Origin: Molossus alvarezi
Taxonomy: Eukaryota > Chordata > Mammalia > Chiroptera > Molossidae
NCBI GenBank assembly: GCA_037176705.1
Contig: CM073895.1
Span: 107,547,581 to 107,611,580 of the forward strand
Length of the DNA stretch: 64,000 bases
Direction of reading: 5' to 3'
Shown here: one piece after another, positions 20,101-34,219 of the stretch
How the letters are laid out: the number at the start of each line of letters is the position of its first letter
How positions within the stretch are numbered: position 1 is the stretch's first letter
The notes under the pieces: generated by a model
Database searches by the model: none
What the model was told of the DNA's origin: nothing
What the model saw: only the letters and a program-made list of their open reading frames with translations
Position numbers and translations under genes: made by a program

Positions 20101-22817
20101 AAAACTACTTTCACGGGTCTGAGAAATGCAGGTGGGGGCCTCATCCCTTACACTTACTTCTTGACACCTGTGTCGCGTGGAAACAAAATCCACGTGAATC
20201 GGCCTCTCCGAGCTGTGTCGTCCGTTTGCTTCTCCTCTTTACACATGTCCACTTTTCCCAGACAAAAAGGGGGTTTGGTGGACTGAAGAGGGTGACGGAG
20301 GGATTCCTGGCAGGACACCGCGAACCACTCCTGTGGCGGCGGGCCCCGAACCGGCGGGGCAACCCCCCCAAAAGTCCCGCCCTAGGCGAGCGCCCCCCTC
20401 CACCCGTGTGTTTGGGCCGCCGCCCCGACAACCCACCAAGCTCCAGTCCGATGGAAAAGCGGCAGATGTGTTCCACGGGACACCCCTCTACTGCTCGGCC
20501 CGCCTGCCTCCAGCTTCCCATGGGCCGGGGGCCCTACCCTTTGGGCACTGTGAAGCTTTCGCCCCCACTCCTCCCCTTGCCTGGCGCTGGAATCTCTGCC
20601 AAGGGCAAGTGGTGCGGCTGGGCGAGGAGGAGGCCTACTAAGGAAACTTGCCTGCCGTCAACCCCTCCTTCCTGTTCTCCCGTGGGGAATCTTGGTGTGA
20701 CTCCACATTGCTTCTTGAAGCAGTGAGTGTGTGGGGAAAGCCAAAGAGAATAAACTCATGAGGTGTTGCAGAGTTCCCTCTTCCCGCTCCCTCCTGCCCT
20801 CCCACTTGACCATACCCCCTGCCCCCCTCCCACTCCCTCTCAAAGGCCGCCTGTGATGAAAATGGGACCTGCACCGCCGCTCACAGACACCAGAGAGGTG
20901 TGACTGGACGATCCCCTGAATCACCGGCAGAGGGCTGTCCCCAGACTGGATCTTTGTGTTCTCATGGGGAAGGAGGTGGAGGAGACACTGCACATAACAT
21001 CTGCTTTCCGCTCGCTCCGTGAATTTATTGCAACGTGAGTGCAAGTGAATGGAGCACAACCTGAACTCATGCACATTTATTACGGAAACGGAGCGAGCCC
21101 ACCTACGCGTCTGGCCTAGGAAGCACAGGCAGGCTGTCAGCTCATCTAAAGAGCCTTTTCTGCCTCACATCCCCTTCTGTCTGGAAGTTTTTGTGTTTGA
21201 GTTCCTCGCCTAGATATTCCTGGTGCAGTTGGACTCCAAAAGTCTCCCCTTTTCTTTGGTCTATTCCTGGGAAGGACCTGCCTCTTTTGTCGCTTGGTTG
21301 CTTGGTTGCTTGGTCCATTCCTTTACACTCTTCTTTCCTCCTTCCTCTCTCCCTCCCTCCCTCCCTGCTGTCCCAACAACTTCAGGATGAGTGGTGTCTG
21401 AATTCTCCCCCTCTCCCCTTCCGTGCCCCCTCCTCTGCTGCACACTTCTGTGACAAATAGAGTCTGTTGGCCTGGTTCTCAAGACAAGGCCCTGCTAAAC
21501 ACGTCCCGCAAAGCTCTTTGGCTCTGTTTAACTTTCCTGCCTCGGTTTCTCCGTTCCTCTTCTCCCAGAATTATCCTGCCATTTCAGTGTCCAACTGCAA
21601 ATCAAGGAAATACCCTCGGGTGAGGATTAACTGAAGAACCAGCACCAGCAGCAGCAGCAGCACCAGCAGCGGCAGCAGCGGCAGCAGCAGCTGCAGCAGA
21701 AGCACCACCAACACCAGGACCCGCACCAGCACCAGCACCAGCACCAGCAACAACAAAGAATGACTCAAAAAACTCATCAGACTCAAAGATTACACCTCAG
21801 GTCCTGGGGTGAATTCTGTGGAAGGCCAGGAGACAAATAGGGGACCCTCTCTGACACATGCAGGAACTCCCTGACTTTCAAAGAGAGGGATTTTTGATGT
21901 CCTGACTTGTTTCTAGGTTCTCATTGCAGGGTAGTAAATATAAACATCACCTACGACCTCAGATCTGAACCCTTTTAAGAACACACAGTTCACTGGCATC
22001 TAGGACATATGTTCACATCCCCCTCCTGGGGTCCACTCCTTTGGGGTGATGTTTCAAACAACCCCTGGATCACGACTTAGGAGTCAGGGCTCTCCGGAGG
22101 AGAGTACCGTGTGTGTGCGCGCGTGTGCGCGTAGCAGGGGCCACATACACATAGGAACACAGGCGAGCTCAGGGGAGGCCTGTGTAGTGGCCTCACAGAC
22201 CCAGAGACCTACACTAAACTCACTGATGGTCCAAATTACAAAGGTGTTAACTAAATTCACTTGATGGGGGGTTGCCCATGTCCTAGGCCCGGACCTACCC
22301 TTGGAAATCGGTGGTCGGAGGGAGGATCGGTGTGTCCTGTCTGTCCAGTTCAGTGCTCACCATCCATCCATCCACCCACCCACCCAACCATCTCTCCATC
22401 CATCCATGTGAAGGGTACCTAAAGGTGAGTTACCAAAATCGTCAGCTGGAGCACAGTGTTTCAGTACGAGTGTGCTTGTTGTTACCGAGACACAGGGTTA
22501 CTGAGTCCATTCATCCCCTACCAGGCCTCCCTGGACCCTCATCACTCCACACCGGCGTTTGGCCTGGGGAATCTATGACGCCGAGATGGACTCTTTAACT
22601 TCTCCTTGGATGCCCTGCACTTGCACCCCTAAACCGCCACCGCTCACCACCACCACCACCACCACCACCACCCAACCGCCACCTCACCCCCACCCACACC
22701 CTGCCCTTTCTCAGAGGGTGGAGGGCAGTTTTCGGCTTTGGCACATGGAGGCGAACTCTTTCAGCTCCAGACTGACCCTGCTCCCTTCCTGCAGCTTGGA
22801 ATCAGTGGCCTAAGTGT
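17114..22817 (+). repeat. Unit 4 (5704 bp, type I)
   Basis: T at offset 115, C at 1316, A at 1741, C at 2916, (CAC)9 with G at 5606, and the type I core markers. Among the sites compared it matches unit 1 everywhere except the A7/A6 run. Units 1 and 4 are therefore the closest pair in the type I block although they are not adjacent. Confidence 0.97.
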
Positions 22818-25800
22818 GGGGGAGTTGTAGAAGCCTCAGGCAAAGTCCCAGGCTCTCTGCATTTGAATCAAGCCATTGCTGTTCCCTTGGAATAAGTGGC
22901 CCTGGCCTTCCCTTCCCACCCCCTAACCCCATCCCCACTCCCCAGGCCCAGCCCAGGCCAGGCCACCTTGCTTAGGCCCATGCCTGTCTTTCTGGAAAAG
23001 AGCAGGGTAGGGTTTTCATCCTAAGTTCTGCAGCAGGCCTCTGGGCCTCAGAAAATTCACGCATTGGGTGCCTGCGTGCCTGCCCGTGTGTGACTTGGGG
23101 AAGAAAGAGCAGGGACTACAGGGCCGTGGGCATGTGGGAGCTCTCTGTACAACTTCCTCAGTCTTGCCCTGAGCCCCAAAGGGCTCTAGCCAGAGAGGGA
23201 GGGAGGGAGGGAGGAAAGAGAGAAGCAAGAAAAAGAACACATACGTACAGCCTATTGAGAAAGAAGCACAAAGACCCACCTCCAGGTACCGAGGATGCCA
23301 TTGTAATATTCTGAAGGGAAAAGGAGCAAAGGAAAGGCCAACTCTTCTAGGCTGGCTCCGGGGCGAGGTCAGCCACTGCCCCTGTGTGTTCTCCCCGGGG
23401 CCACCAGACATAAGCTACAAAGCGATCTACACATGGCTGCCTTCTGTGCTGGTCTTGGAGGTGCCTAGGCAATGTCAAGCTGGGGCCCAACGCTGGCTGC
23501 TACTACTGCCAGGCCTGGGGCCAGTGAGCCAGAGGAGGTATGGGGCTCGCTGAGGCCAGGTGTTGTTGGTTTCAGAGAATTTAGGACCTCGTGAAGCGGG
23601 AGCCAAGACAGGCCAATCCTAGGGAAAAATCAATGGACACCGCTTGGGTGGGCCTGAATGTGCCGTGGGGCGGGGCCTCAGGCAATCACCAGGGTGGCCC
23701 AGACAGTGGGTGCTAGGTCACCAGAGTCCCAGGGACGGTGCGCGCCCGCCCACCGGGCTGCCTGCCCCGCCAGGGAAGGGCTCACCCATGGAACAGCAGC
23801 CTCCACCAGCACGTGTGCCTGGGACGAAGCTGCCCCTCCAGCTCTCACCCCAATGCCAAAGGACTGACTCAGTTCTTCCCAGGGATGTCTCTGGTGCCTT
23901 TCAAGCTGCCGCTGTCCCTCCCTGCCACCCACCCCCACTCTGCAGCCCGCAGAAAGAGGGTCCCCGGAGCTCCGTGCGTGGGCAGGCCCTTTCAAAGGAA
24001 CTGCCTGGGACCCCGGCAGCCTCAGCCTGGACCTCGATCCCCGGTGGTTTGCACAGCCACAAGGGATGGGGACGTCTCTTCCTGGTACTGGGATCCTGAG
24101 CTGGGTGGGGGCCCGGGGTGGGAAGGGAACCCCTTGCTCCTCAGGGAGGATGTTCCCAGTCGAGGTATCCCTCCTGATGTCTCACTACACTCTTAGGTCT
24201 CCCACCAGATCGTCTCCCTCCTCACGGGCCCGGAAGCCTTCTGTGAGAAACAAACCGCGCGGGCCGGCTCGGCGGCTGGCAGCCGCTCTTCCCTCGCCAG
24301 CCCACTGAACATTCTCCAGGTCGAAAGGGAGGGGGAGATCTCCTCGGCCCTCTCAGGGTCTCTGCCCGGGCCGCCGCCGCCGCAGACTGACGCAAAGCCC
24401 GTGAACAGGACGAGAGCACGGCGATATTGAAATGTTTTATTGACTGATTCTGTATTTGTATTTGGCCAGAGGCCAAGGGGGGGAGGGGGGGAGGGAGCGA
24501 GGGAGGTGTGGAGGCCCGTGTGTGTCTGTGTGCGAGGGAGGGAGGGAGTGTCTGTGCGTGTGTGCCTCTCTCCGGCCCGCTTCCGGGTCTGCCCGCAGAA
24601 CCGCGGTCACGCGATCGAGGCACCGAACGAGCGAGGACGACTTGCGGGGGACGCGAGACCGCGCCGGTTGCCTGGGCGACCGGAGAGACAGGTTGCCCGG
24701 CACCGGACTTGGCCGCTGCAACGGACAGCGACCGGGTCCACCAGTGGACCGGATCTCTAACGGGCCGTGACTGGGCGCTGCTGTGTCAGTGTGTGTGTGG
24801 GGGGGCGGGGCGGTGTGCGTGTCCGTGGGGGTGCGTGTGTGTGTGTGTCAGGGTGGGGGGGGCGAGGCCGGCTGGGGTTGGCCTGGTGTGCTGGGGGCTG
24901 GGCGGGCGCGGGCGGATCAGGCAATAACTATGAACACGTTGATTTGATGGACTTATGTTTCAAAAGTACTTATTTGACCTAAGACACGACAGTCCCTACC
25001 TCTCTGAAAACAGTTGCAGTGTGCACCAGGACCGTTTCCACTCCTGTGGATGGTTGACGTACCGGCGGCGCCGGCCCAAACCCCAGGCCACCGGGGTCCG
25101 GCTTCGCTGCCCGCAGCAGGTGTCCTCCGCCGGAACCCAGATCGCACAGAGAAGCTGCCTCCTCGCTCCGAGGAAATCCCCAAATCCGCCCGGGGATCCG
25201 CTTGCCCGCCTGACCTTCCTCGGCACAGGAGGGGCCTAGGGGAGCAGTCCCTTCCACGACTCCGCGAAATTCCCTGTCCTGCAAGACAGGAGAGCTCTAT
25301 GAGACTAGGGGGGTGAGAGAGAGGAGGAGAGGGAGACGGGGGCGGGGCGGGAGAGAGAGACACAGAGAGAGAGAGCGAGCGAGAGAGAGAGAAGCAGAGA
25401 ACAGAGGAGAGAAGACAAGTGTCCCAAGCACCCTCCCGCTGCCGTGAATCGACCACGAGCCCGGGCTCCCGAGCGCTGGGCCACGCGTCTCCGTGGCCCC
25501 GTTAGTCAGGATGCGATGCGATGCGATGTGATGCGATGCGATCCGGCTGGCCTCACTGTGACGTGTGGCAATCGCGCAGCACCTGCCCGGTGGCGGCTGT
25601 GATAAGCTCCGCACAGAGGAGGTTGACAGCTGGCCGGGTCGGCGCACAGGGGGATGGGCCGTCAGGACGGGGGCGGGGCGAAGGGGGCGGGGCCGCGGCC
25701 GCCCTGAATGGTGGCAATTAGCAGCACACCTGCGCCCCGGGGAAAAGGAAGGCGGTGTGTAGGAGCAGGGTAGGGGCAAATGACACGCGGCAGTACCTGC

Positions 25801-28521
25801 CATGAAAACTACTTTCACGGGTCTGAGAAATGCAGGTGGGGGCCTCATCCCTTACACTTACTTCTTGACACCTGTGTCGCGTGGAAACAAAATCCACGTG
25901 AATCGGCCTCTCCGAGCTGTGTCGTCCGTTTGCTTCTCCTCTTTACACATGTCCACTTTTCCCAGACAAAAAGGGGGTTTGGTGGACTGAAGAGGGTGAC
26001 GGAGGGATTCCTGGCAGGACACCGCGAACCACTCCTGTGGCGGCGGGCCCCGAACCGGCGGGGCAACCCCCCCAAAAGTCCCGCCCTAGGCGAGCGCCCC
26101 CCTCCACCCGTGTGTTTGGGCCGCCGCCCCGACAACCCACCAAGCTCCAGTCCGATGGAAAAGCGGCAGATGTGTTCCACGGGACACCCCTCTACTGCTC
26201 GGCCCGCCTGCCTCCAGCTTCCCATGGGCCGGGGGCCCTACCCTTTGGGCACTGTGAAGCTTTCGCCCCCACTCCTCCCCTTGCCTGGCGCTGGAATCTC
26301 TGCCAAGGGCAAGTGGTGCGGCTGGGCGAGGAGGAGGCCTACTAAGGAAACTTGCCTGCCGTCAACCCCTCCTTCCTGTTCTCCCGTGGGGAATCTTGGT
26401 GTGACTCCACATTGCTTCTTGAAGCAGTGAGTGTGTGGGGAAAGCCAAAGAGAATAAACTCATGAGGTGTTGCAGAGTTCCCTCTTCCCGCTCCCTCCTG
26501 CCCTCCCACTTGACCATACCCCCTGCCCCCCTCCCACTCCCTCTCAAAGGCCGCCTGTGATGAAAATGGGACCTGCACCGCCGCTCACAGACACCAGAGA
26601 GGTGTGACTGGACGATCCCCTGAATCACCGGCAGAGGGCTGTCCCCAGACTGGATCTTTGTGTTCTCATGGGGAAGGAGGTGGAGGAGACACTGCACATA
26701 ACATCTGCTTTCCGCTCGCTCCGTGAATTTATTGCAACGTGAGTGCAAGTGAATGGAGCACAACCTGAACTCATGCACATTTATTACGGAAACGGAGCGA
26801 GCCCACCTACGCGTCTGGCCTAGGAAGCACAGGCAGGCTGTCAGCTCATCTAAAGAGCCTTTTCTGCCTCACATCCCCTTCTGTCTGGAAGTTTTTGTGT
26901 TTGAGTTCCTCGCCTAGATATTCCTGGTGCAGTTGGACTCCAAAAGTCTCCCCTTTTCTTTGGTCTATTCCTGGGAAGGACCTGCCTCTTTTGTCGCTTG
27001 GTTGCTTGGTTGCTTGGTCCATTCCTTTACACTCTTCTTTCCTCCTTCCTCTCTCCCTCCCTCCCTCCCTGCTGTCCCAACAACTTCAGGATGAGTGGTG
27101 TCTGAATTCTCCCCCTCTCCCCTTCCGTGCCCCCTCCTCTGCTGCACACTTCTGTGACAAATAGAGTCTGTTGGCCTGGTTCTCAAGACAAGGCCCTGCT
27201 AAACACGTCCCGCAAAGCTCTTTGGCTCTGTTTAACTTTCCTGCCTCGGTTTCTCCGTTCCTCTTCTCCCAGAATTATCCTGCCATTTCAGTGTCCAACT
27301 GCAAATCAAGGAAATACCCTCGGGTGAGGATTAACTGAAGAACCAGCACCAGCAGCAGCAGCAGCACCAGCAGCGGCAGCAGCGGCAGCAGCAGCTGCAG
27401 CAGAAGCACCACCAACACCAGGACCCGCACCAGCACCAGCACCAGCACCAGCAACAACAAAGAATGACTCAAAAAACTCATCAGACTCAAAGATTACACC
27501 TCAGGTCCTGGGGTGAATTCTGTGGAAGGCCAGGAGACAAATAGGGGACCCTCTCTGACACATGCAGGAACTCCCTGACTTTCAAAGAGAGGGATTTTTG
27601 ATGTCCTGACTTGTTTCTAGGTTCTCATTGCAGGGTAGTAAATATAAACATCACCTACGACCTCAGATCTGAACCCTTTTAAGAACACACAGTTCACTGG
27701 CATCTAGGACATATGTTCACATCCCCCTCCTGGGGTCCACTCCTTTGGGGTGATGTTTCAAACAACCCCTGGATCACGACTTAGGAGTCAGGGCTCTCCG
27801 GAGGAGAGTACCGTGTGTGTGCGCGCGTGTGCGCGTAGCAGGGGCCACATACACATAGGAACACAGGCGAGCTCAGGGGAGGCCTGTGTAGTGGCCTCAC
27901 AGACCCAGAGACCTACACTAAACTCACTGATGGTCCAAATTACAAAGGTGTTAACTAAATTCACTTGATGGGGGGTTGCCCATGTCCTAGGCCCGGACCT
28001 ACCCTTGGAAATCGGTGGTCGGAGGGAGGATCGGTGTGTCCTGTCTGTCCAGTTCAGTGCTCACCATCCATCCATCCACCCACCCACCCAACCATCTCTC
28101 CATCCATCCATGTGAAGGGTACCTAAAGGTGAGTTACCAAAATCGTCAGCTGGAGCACAGTGTTTCAGTACGAGTGTGCTTGTTGTTACCGAGACACAGG
28201 GTTACTGAGTCCATTCATCCCCTACCAGGCCTCCCTGGACCCTCATCACTCCACACCGGCGTTTGGCCTGGGGAATCTATGACGCCGAGATGGACTCTTT
28301 AACTTCTCCTTGGATGCCCTGCACTTGCACCCCTAAACCGCCACCGCTCACCACCACCACCACCACCACCACCACCCAACCGCCACCTCACCCCCACCCA
28401 CACCCTGCCCTTTCTCAGAGGGTGGAGGGCAGTTTTCGGCTTTGGCACATGGAGGCGAACTCTTTCAGCTCCAGACTGACCCTGCTCCCTTCCTGCAGCT
28501 TGGAATCAGTGGCCTAAGTGT
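22818..28521 (+). repeat. Unit 5 (5704 bp, type I, private C>T)
   Basis: Type I core markers, T at offset 115, C at 1316, G at 1741, C at 2916 and (CAC)9. It has a private C>T at 24242 (offset 1425), a CpG-to-TpG change at the upstream edge of the CpG-rich core. This is the kind of change expected from deamination of a methylated cytosine. Confidence 0.97.
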
Positions 28522-31500
28522 GGGGGAGTTGTAGAAGCCTCAGGCAAAGTCCCAGGCTCTCTGCATTTGAATCAAGCCATTGCTGTTCCCTTGGAATAAG
28601 TGGCCCTGGCCTTCCCTTCCCACCCCCTAACCCCATCCCCACTCCCCAGGCCCAGCCCAGGCCAGGCCACCTTGCTTAGGCCCATGCCTGTCTTTCTGGA
28701 AAAGAGCAGGGTAGGGTTTTCATCCTAAGTTCTGCAGCAGGCCTCTGGGCCTCAGAAAATTCACGCATTGGGTGCCTGCGTGCCTGCCCGTGTGTGACTT
28801 GGGGAAGAAAGAGCAGGGACTACAGGGCCGTGGGCATGTGGGAGCTCTCTGTACAACTTCCTCAGTCTTGCCCTGAGCCCCAAAGGGCTCTAGCCAGAGA
28901 GGGAGGGAGGGAGGGAGGAAAGAGAGAAGCAAGAAAAAGAACACATACGTACAGCCTATTGAGAAAGAAGCACAAAGACCCACCTCCAGGTACCGAGGAT
29001 GCCATTGTAATATTCTGAAGGGAAAAGGAGCAAAGGAAAGGCCAACTCTTCTAGGCTGGCTCCGGGGCGAGGTCAGCCACTGCCCCTGTGTGTTCTCCCC
29101 GGGGCCACCAGACATAAGCTACAAAGCGATCTACACATGGCTGCCTTCTGTGCTGGTCTTGGAGGTGCCTAGGCAATGTCAAGCTGGGGCCCAACGCTGG
29201 CTGCTACTACTGCCAGGCCTGGGGCCAGTGAGCCAGAGGAGGTATGGGGCTCGCTGAGGCCAGGTGTTGTTGGTTTCAGAGAATTTAGGACCTCGTGAAG
29301 CGGGAGCCAAGACAGGCCAATCCTAGGGAAAAATCAATGGACACCGCTTGGGTGGGCCTGAATGTGCCGTGGGGCGGGGCCTCAGGCAATCACCAGGGTG
29401 GCCCAGACAGTGGGTGCTAGGTCACCAGAGTCCCAGGGACGGTGCGCGCCCGCCCACCGGGCTGCCTGCCCCGCCAGGGAAGGGCTCACCCATGGAACAG
29501 CAGCCTCCACCAGCACGTGTGCCTGGGACGAAGCTGCCCCTCCAGCTCTCACCCCAATGCCAAAGGACTGACTCAGTTCTTCCCAGGGATGTCTCTGGTG
29601 CCTTTCAAGCTGCCGCTGTCCCTCCCTGCCACCCACCCCCACTCTGCAGCCCGCAGAAAGAGGGTCCCCGGAGCTCCGTGCGTGGGCAGGCCCTTTCAAA
29701 GGAACTGCCTGGGACCCCGGCAGCCTCAGCCTGGACCTCGATCCCCGGTGGTTTGCACAGCCACAAGGGATGGGGACGTCTCTTCCTGGTACTGGGATCC
29801 TGAGCTGGGTGGGGGCCCGGGGTGGGAAGGGAACCCCTTGCTCCTCAGGGAGGATGTTCCCAGTCGAGGTATCCCTCCTGATGTCTCACTACACTCTTAG
29901 GTCTCCCACCAGATCGTCTCCCTCCTCACGGGCCCGGAAGCCTTCCGTGAGAAACAAACCGCGCGGGCCGGCTCGGCGGCTGGCAGCCGCTCTTCCCTCG
30001 CCAGCCCACTGAACATTCTCCAGGTCGAAAGGGAGGGGGAGATCTCCTCGGCCCTCTCAGGGTCTCTGCCCGGGCCGCCGCCGCCGCAGACTGACGCAAA
30101 GCCCGTGAACAGGACGAGAGCACGGCGATATTGAAATGTTTTATTGACTGATTCTGTATTTGTATTTGGCCAGAGGCCAAGGGGGGGAGGGGGGGAGGGA
30201 GCGAGGGAGGTGTGGAGGCCCGTGTGTGTCTGTGTGCGAGGGAGGGAGGGAGTGTCTGTGCATGTGTGCCTCTCTCCGGCCCGCTTCCGGGTCTGCCCGC
30301 AGAACCGCGGTCACGCGATCGAGGCACCGAACGAGCGAGGACGACTTGCGGGGGACGCGAGACCGCGCCGGTTGCCTGGGCGACCGGAGAGACAGGTTGC
30401 CCGGCACCGGACTTGGCCGCTGCAACGGACAGCGACCGGGTCCACCAGTGGACCGGATCTCTAACGGGCCGTGACTGGGCGCTGCTGTGTCAGTGTGTGT
30501 GTGGGGGGGCGGGGCGGTGTGCGTGTCCGTGGGGGTGCGTGTGTGTGTGTGTCAGGGTGGGGGGGGCGAGGCCGGCTGGGGTTGGCCTGGTGTGCTGGGG
30601 GCTGGGCGGGCGCGGGCGGATCAGGCAATAACTATGAACACGTTGATTTGATGGACTTATGTTTCAAAAGTACTTATTTGACCTAAGACACGACAGTCCC
30701 TACCTCTCTGAAAACAGTTGCAGTGTGCACCAGGACCGTTTCCACTCCTGTGGATGGTTGACGTACCGGCGGCGCCGGCCCAAACCCCAGGCCACCGGGG
30801 TCCGGCTTCGCTGCCCGCAGCAGGTGTCCTCCGCCGGAACCCAGATCGCACAGAGAAGCTGCCTCCTCGCTCCGAGGAAATCCCCAAATCCGCCCGGGGA
30901 TCCGCTTGCCCGCCTGACCTTCCTCGGCACAGGAGGGGCCTAGGGGAGCAGTCCCTTCCACGACTCCGCGAAATTCCCTGTCCTGCAAGACAGGAGAGCT
31001 CTATGAGACTAGGGGGGTGAGAGAGAGGAGGAGAGGGAGACGGGGGCGGGGCGGGAGAGAGAGACACAGAGAGAGAGAGCGAGCGAGAGAGAGAGAAGCA
31101 GAGAACAGAGGAGAGAAGACAAGTGTCCCAAGCACCCTCCCGCTGCCGTGAATCGACCACGAGCCCGGGCTCCCGAGCGCTGGGCCACGCGTCTCCGTGG
31201 CCCCGTTAGTCAGGATGCGATGCGATGCGATGTGATGCGATGCGATCCGGCTGGCCTCACTGTGACGTGTGGCAATCGCGCAGCACCTGCCCGGTGGCGG
31301 CTGTGATAAGCTCCGCACAGAGGAGGTTGACAGCTGGCCGGGTCGGCGCACAGGGGGATGGGCCGTCAGGACGGGGGCGGGGCGAAGGGGGCGGGGCCGC
31401 GGCCGCCCTGAATGGTGGCAATTAGCAGCACACCTGCGCCCCGGGGAAAAGGAAGGCGGTGTGTAGGAGCAGGGTAGGGGCAAATGACACGCGGCAGTAC

Positions 31501-34219
31501 CTGCCATGAAAACTACTTTCACGGGTCTGAGAAATGCAGGTGGGGGCCTCATCCCTTACACTTACTTCTTGACACCTGTGTCGCGTGGAAACAAAATCCA
31601 CGTGAATCGGCCTCTCCGAGCTGTGTCGTCCGTTTGCTTCTCCTCTTTACACATGTCCACTTTTCCCAGACAAAAAGGGGGTTTGGTGGACTGAAGAGGG
31701 TGACGGAGGGATTCCTGGCAGGACACCGCGAACCACTCCTGTGGCGGCGGGCCCCGAACCGGCGGGGCATCCCCCCCAAAAGTCCCGCCCTAGGCGAGCG
31801 CCCCCCTCCACCCGTGTGTTTGGGCCGCCGCCCCGACAACCCACCAAGCTCCAGTCCGATGGAAAAGCGGCAGATGTGTTCCACGGGACACCCCTCTACT
31901 GCTCGGCCCGCCTGCCTCCAGCTTCCCATGGGCCGGGGGCCCTACCCTTTGGGCACTGTGAAGCTTTCGCCCCCACTCCTCCCCTTGCCTGGCGCTGGAA
32001 TCTCTGCCAAGGGCAAGTGGTGCGGCTGGGCGAGGAGGAGGCCTACTAAGGAAACTTGCCTGCCGTCAACCCCTCCTTCCTGTTCTCCCGTGGGGAATCT
32101 TGGTGTGACTCCACATTGCTTCTTGAAGCAGTGAGTGTGTGGGGAAAGCCAAAGAGAATAAACTCATGAGGTGTTGCAGAGTTCCCTCTTCCCGCTCCCT
32201 CCTGCCCTCCCACTTGACCATACCCCCTGCCCCCCTCCCACTCCCTCTCAAAGGCCGCCTGTGATGAAAATGGGACCTGCACCGCCGCTCACAGACACCA
32301 GAGAGGTGTGACTGGACGATCCCCTGAATCACCGGCAGAGGGCTGTCCCCAGACTGGATCTTTGTGTTCTCATGGGGAAGGAGGTGGAGGAGACACTGCA
32401 CATAACATCTGCTTTCCGCTCGCTCCGTGAATTTATTGCAACGTGAGTGCAAGTGAATGGAGCACAACCTGAACTCATGCACATTTATTACGGAAACGGA
32501 GCGAGCCCACCTACGCGTCTGGCCTAGGAAGCACAGGCAGGCTGTCAGCTCATCTAAAGAGCCTTTTCTGCCTCACATCCCCTTCTGTCTGGAAGTTTTT
32601 GTGTTTGAGTTCCTCGCCTAGATATTCCTGGTGCAGTTGGACTCCAAAAGTCTCCCCTTTTCTTTGGTCTATTCCTGGGAAGGACCTGCCTCTTTTGTCG
32701 CTTGGTTGCTTGGTTGCTTGGTCCATTCCTTTACACTCTTCTTTCCTCCTTCCTCTCTCCCTCCCTCCCTCCCTGCTGTCCCAACAACTTCAGGATGAGT
32801 GGTGTCTGAATTCTCCCCCTCTCCCCTTCCGTGCCCCCTCCTCTGCTGCACACTTCTGTGACAAATAGAGTCTGTTGGCCTGGTTCTCAAGACAAGGCCC
32901 TGCTAAACACGTCCCGCAAAGCTCTTTGGCTCTGTTTAACTTTCCTGCCTCGGTTTCTCCGTTCCTCTTCTCCCAGAATTATCCTGCCATTTCAGTGTCC
33001 AACTGCAAATCAAGGAAATACCCTCGGGTGAGGATTAACTGAAGAACCAGCACCAGCAGCAGCAGCAGCACCAGCAGCGGCAGCAGCGGCAGCAGCAGCT
33101 GCAGCAGAAGCACCACCAACACCAGGACCCGCACCAGCACCAGCACCAGCACCAGCAACAACAAAGAATGACTCAAAAAACTCATCAGACTCAAAGATTA
33201 CACCTCAGGTCCTGGGGTGAATTCTGTGGAAGGCCAGGAGACAAATAGGGGACCCTCTCTGACACATGCAGGAACTCCCTGACTTTCAAAGAGAGGGATT
33301 TTTGATGTCCTGACTTGTTTCTAGGTTCTCATTGCAGGGTAGTAAATATAAACATCACCTACGACCTCAGATCTGAACCCTTTTAAGAACACACAGTTCA
33401 CTGGCATCTAGGACATATGTTCACATCCCCCTCCTGGGGTCCACTCCTTTGGGGTGATGTTTCAAACAACCCCTGGATCACGACTTAGGAGTCAGGGCTC
33501 TCCGGAGGAGAGTACCGTGTGTGTGCGCGCGTGTGCGCGTAGCAGGGGCCACATACACATAGGAACACAGGCGAGCTCAGGGGAGGCCTGTGTAGTGGCC
33601 TCACAGACCCAGAGACCTACACTAAACTCACTGATGGTCCAAATTACAAAGGTGTTAACTAAATTCACTTGATGGGGGGTTGCCCATGTCCTAGGCCCGG
33701 ACCTACCCTTGGAAATCGGTGGTCGGAGGGAGGATCGGTGTGTCCTGTCTGTCCAGTTCAGTGCTCACCATCCATCCATCCACCCACCCACCCAACCATC
33801 TCTCCATCCATCCATGTGAAGGGTACCTAAAGGTGAGTTACCAAAATCGTCAGCTGGAGCACAGTGTTTCAGTACGAGTGTGCTTGTTGTTACCGAGACA
33901 CAGGGTTACTGAGTCCATTCATCCCCTACCAGGCCTCCCTGGACCCTCATCACTCCACACCGGCGTTTGGCCTGGGGAATCTATGACGCCGAGATGGACT
34001 CTTTAACTTCTCCTTGGATGCCCTGCACTTGCACCCCTAAACCGCCACCGCTCACCACCACCACCACCACCACCCAACCGCCACCTCACCCCCACCCACA
34101 CCCTGCCCTTTCTCAGAGGCTGGAGGGCAGTTTTCGGCTTTGGCACATGGAGGCGAACTCTTTCAGCTCCAGACTGACCCTGCTCCCTTCCTGCAGCTTG
34201 GAATCAGTGGCCTAAGTGT
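28522..34219 (+). repeat. Unit 6 (5698 bp, type I 5' part, unit-8/9-like 3' end)
   Basis: The 5' part is type I (T at offset 115, G at 1009, C at 1316, A at 1741, T at 1981). The 3' end has the (CAC)7 contraction plus G>C just downstream, a linked pair otherwise found only in units 8 and 9. A private A>T sits at 31770 (offset 3249), inside the 216-codon frame, changing Asn to Ile. A switch of haplotype somewhere between about 30,500 and 34,060 is the simplest explanation. Confidence 0.97.
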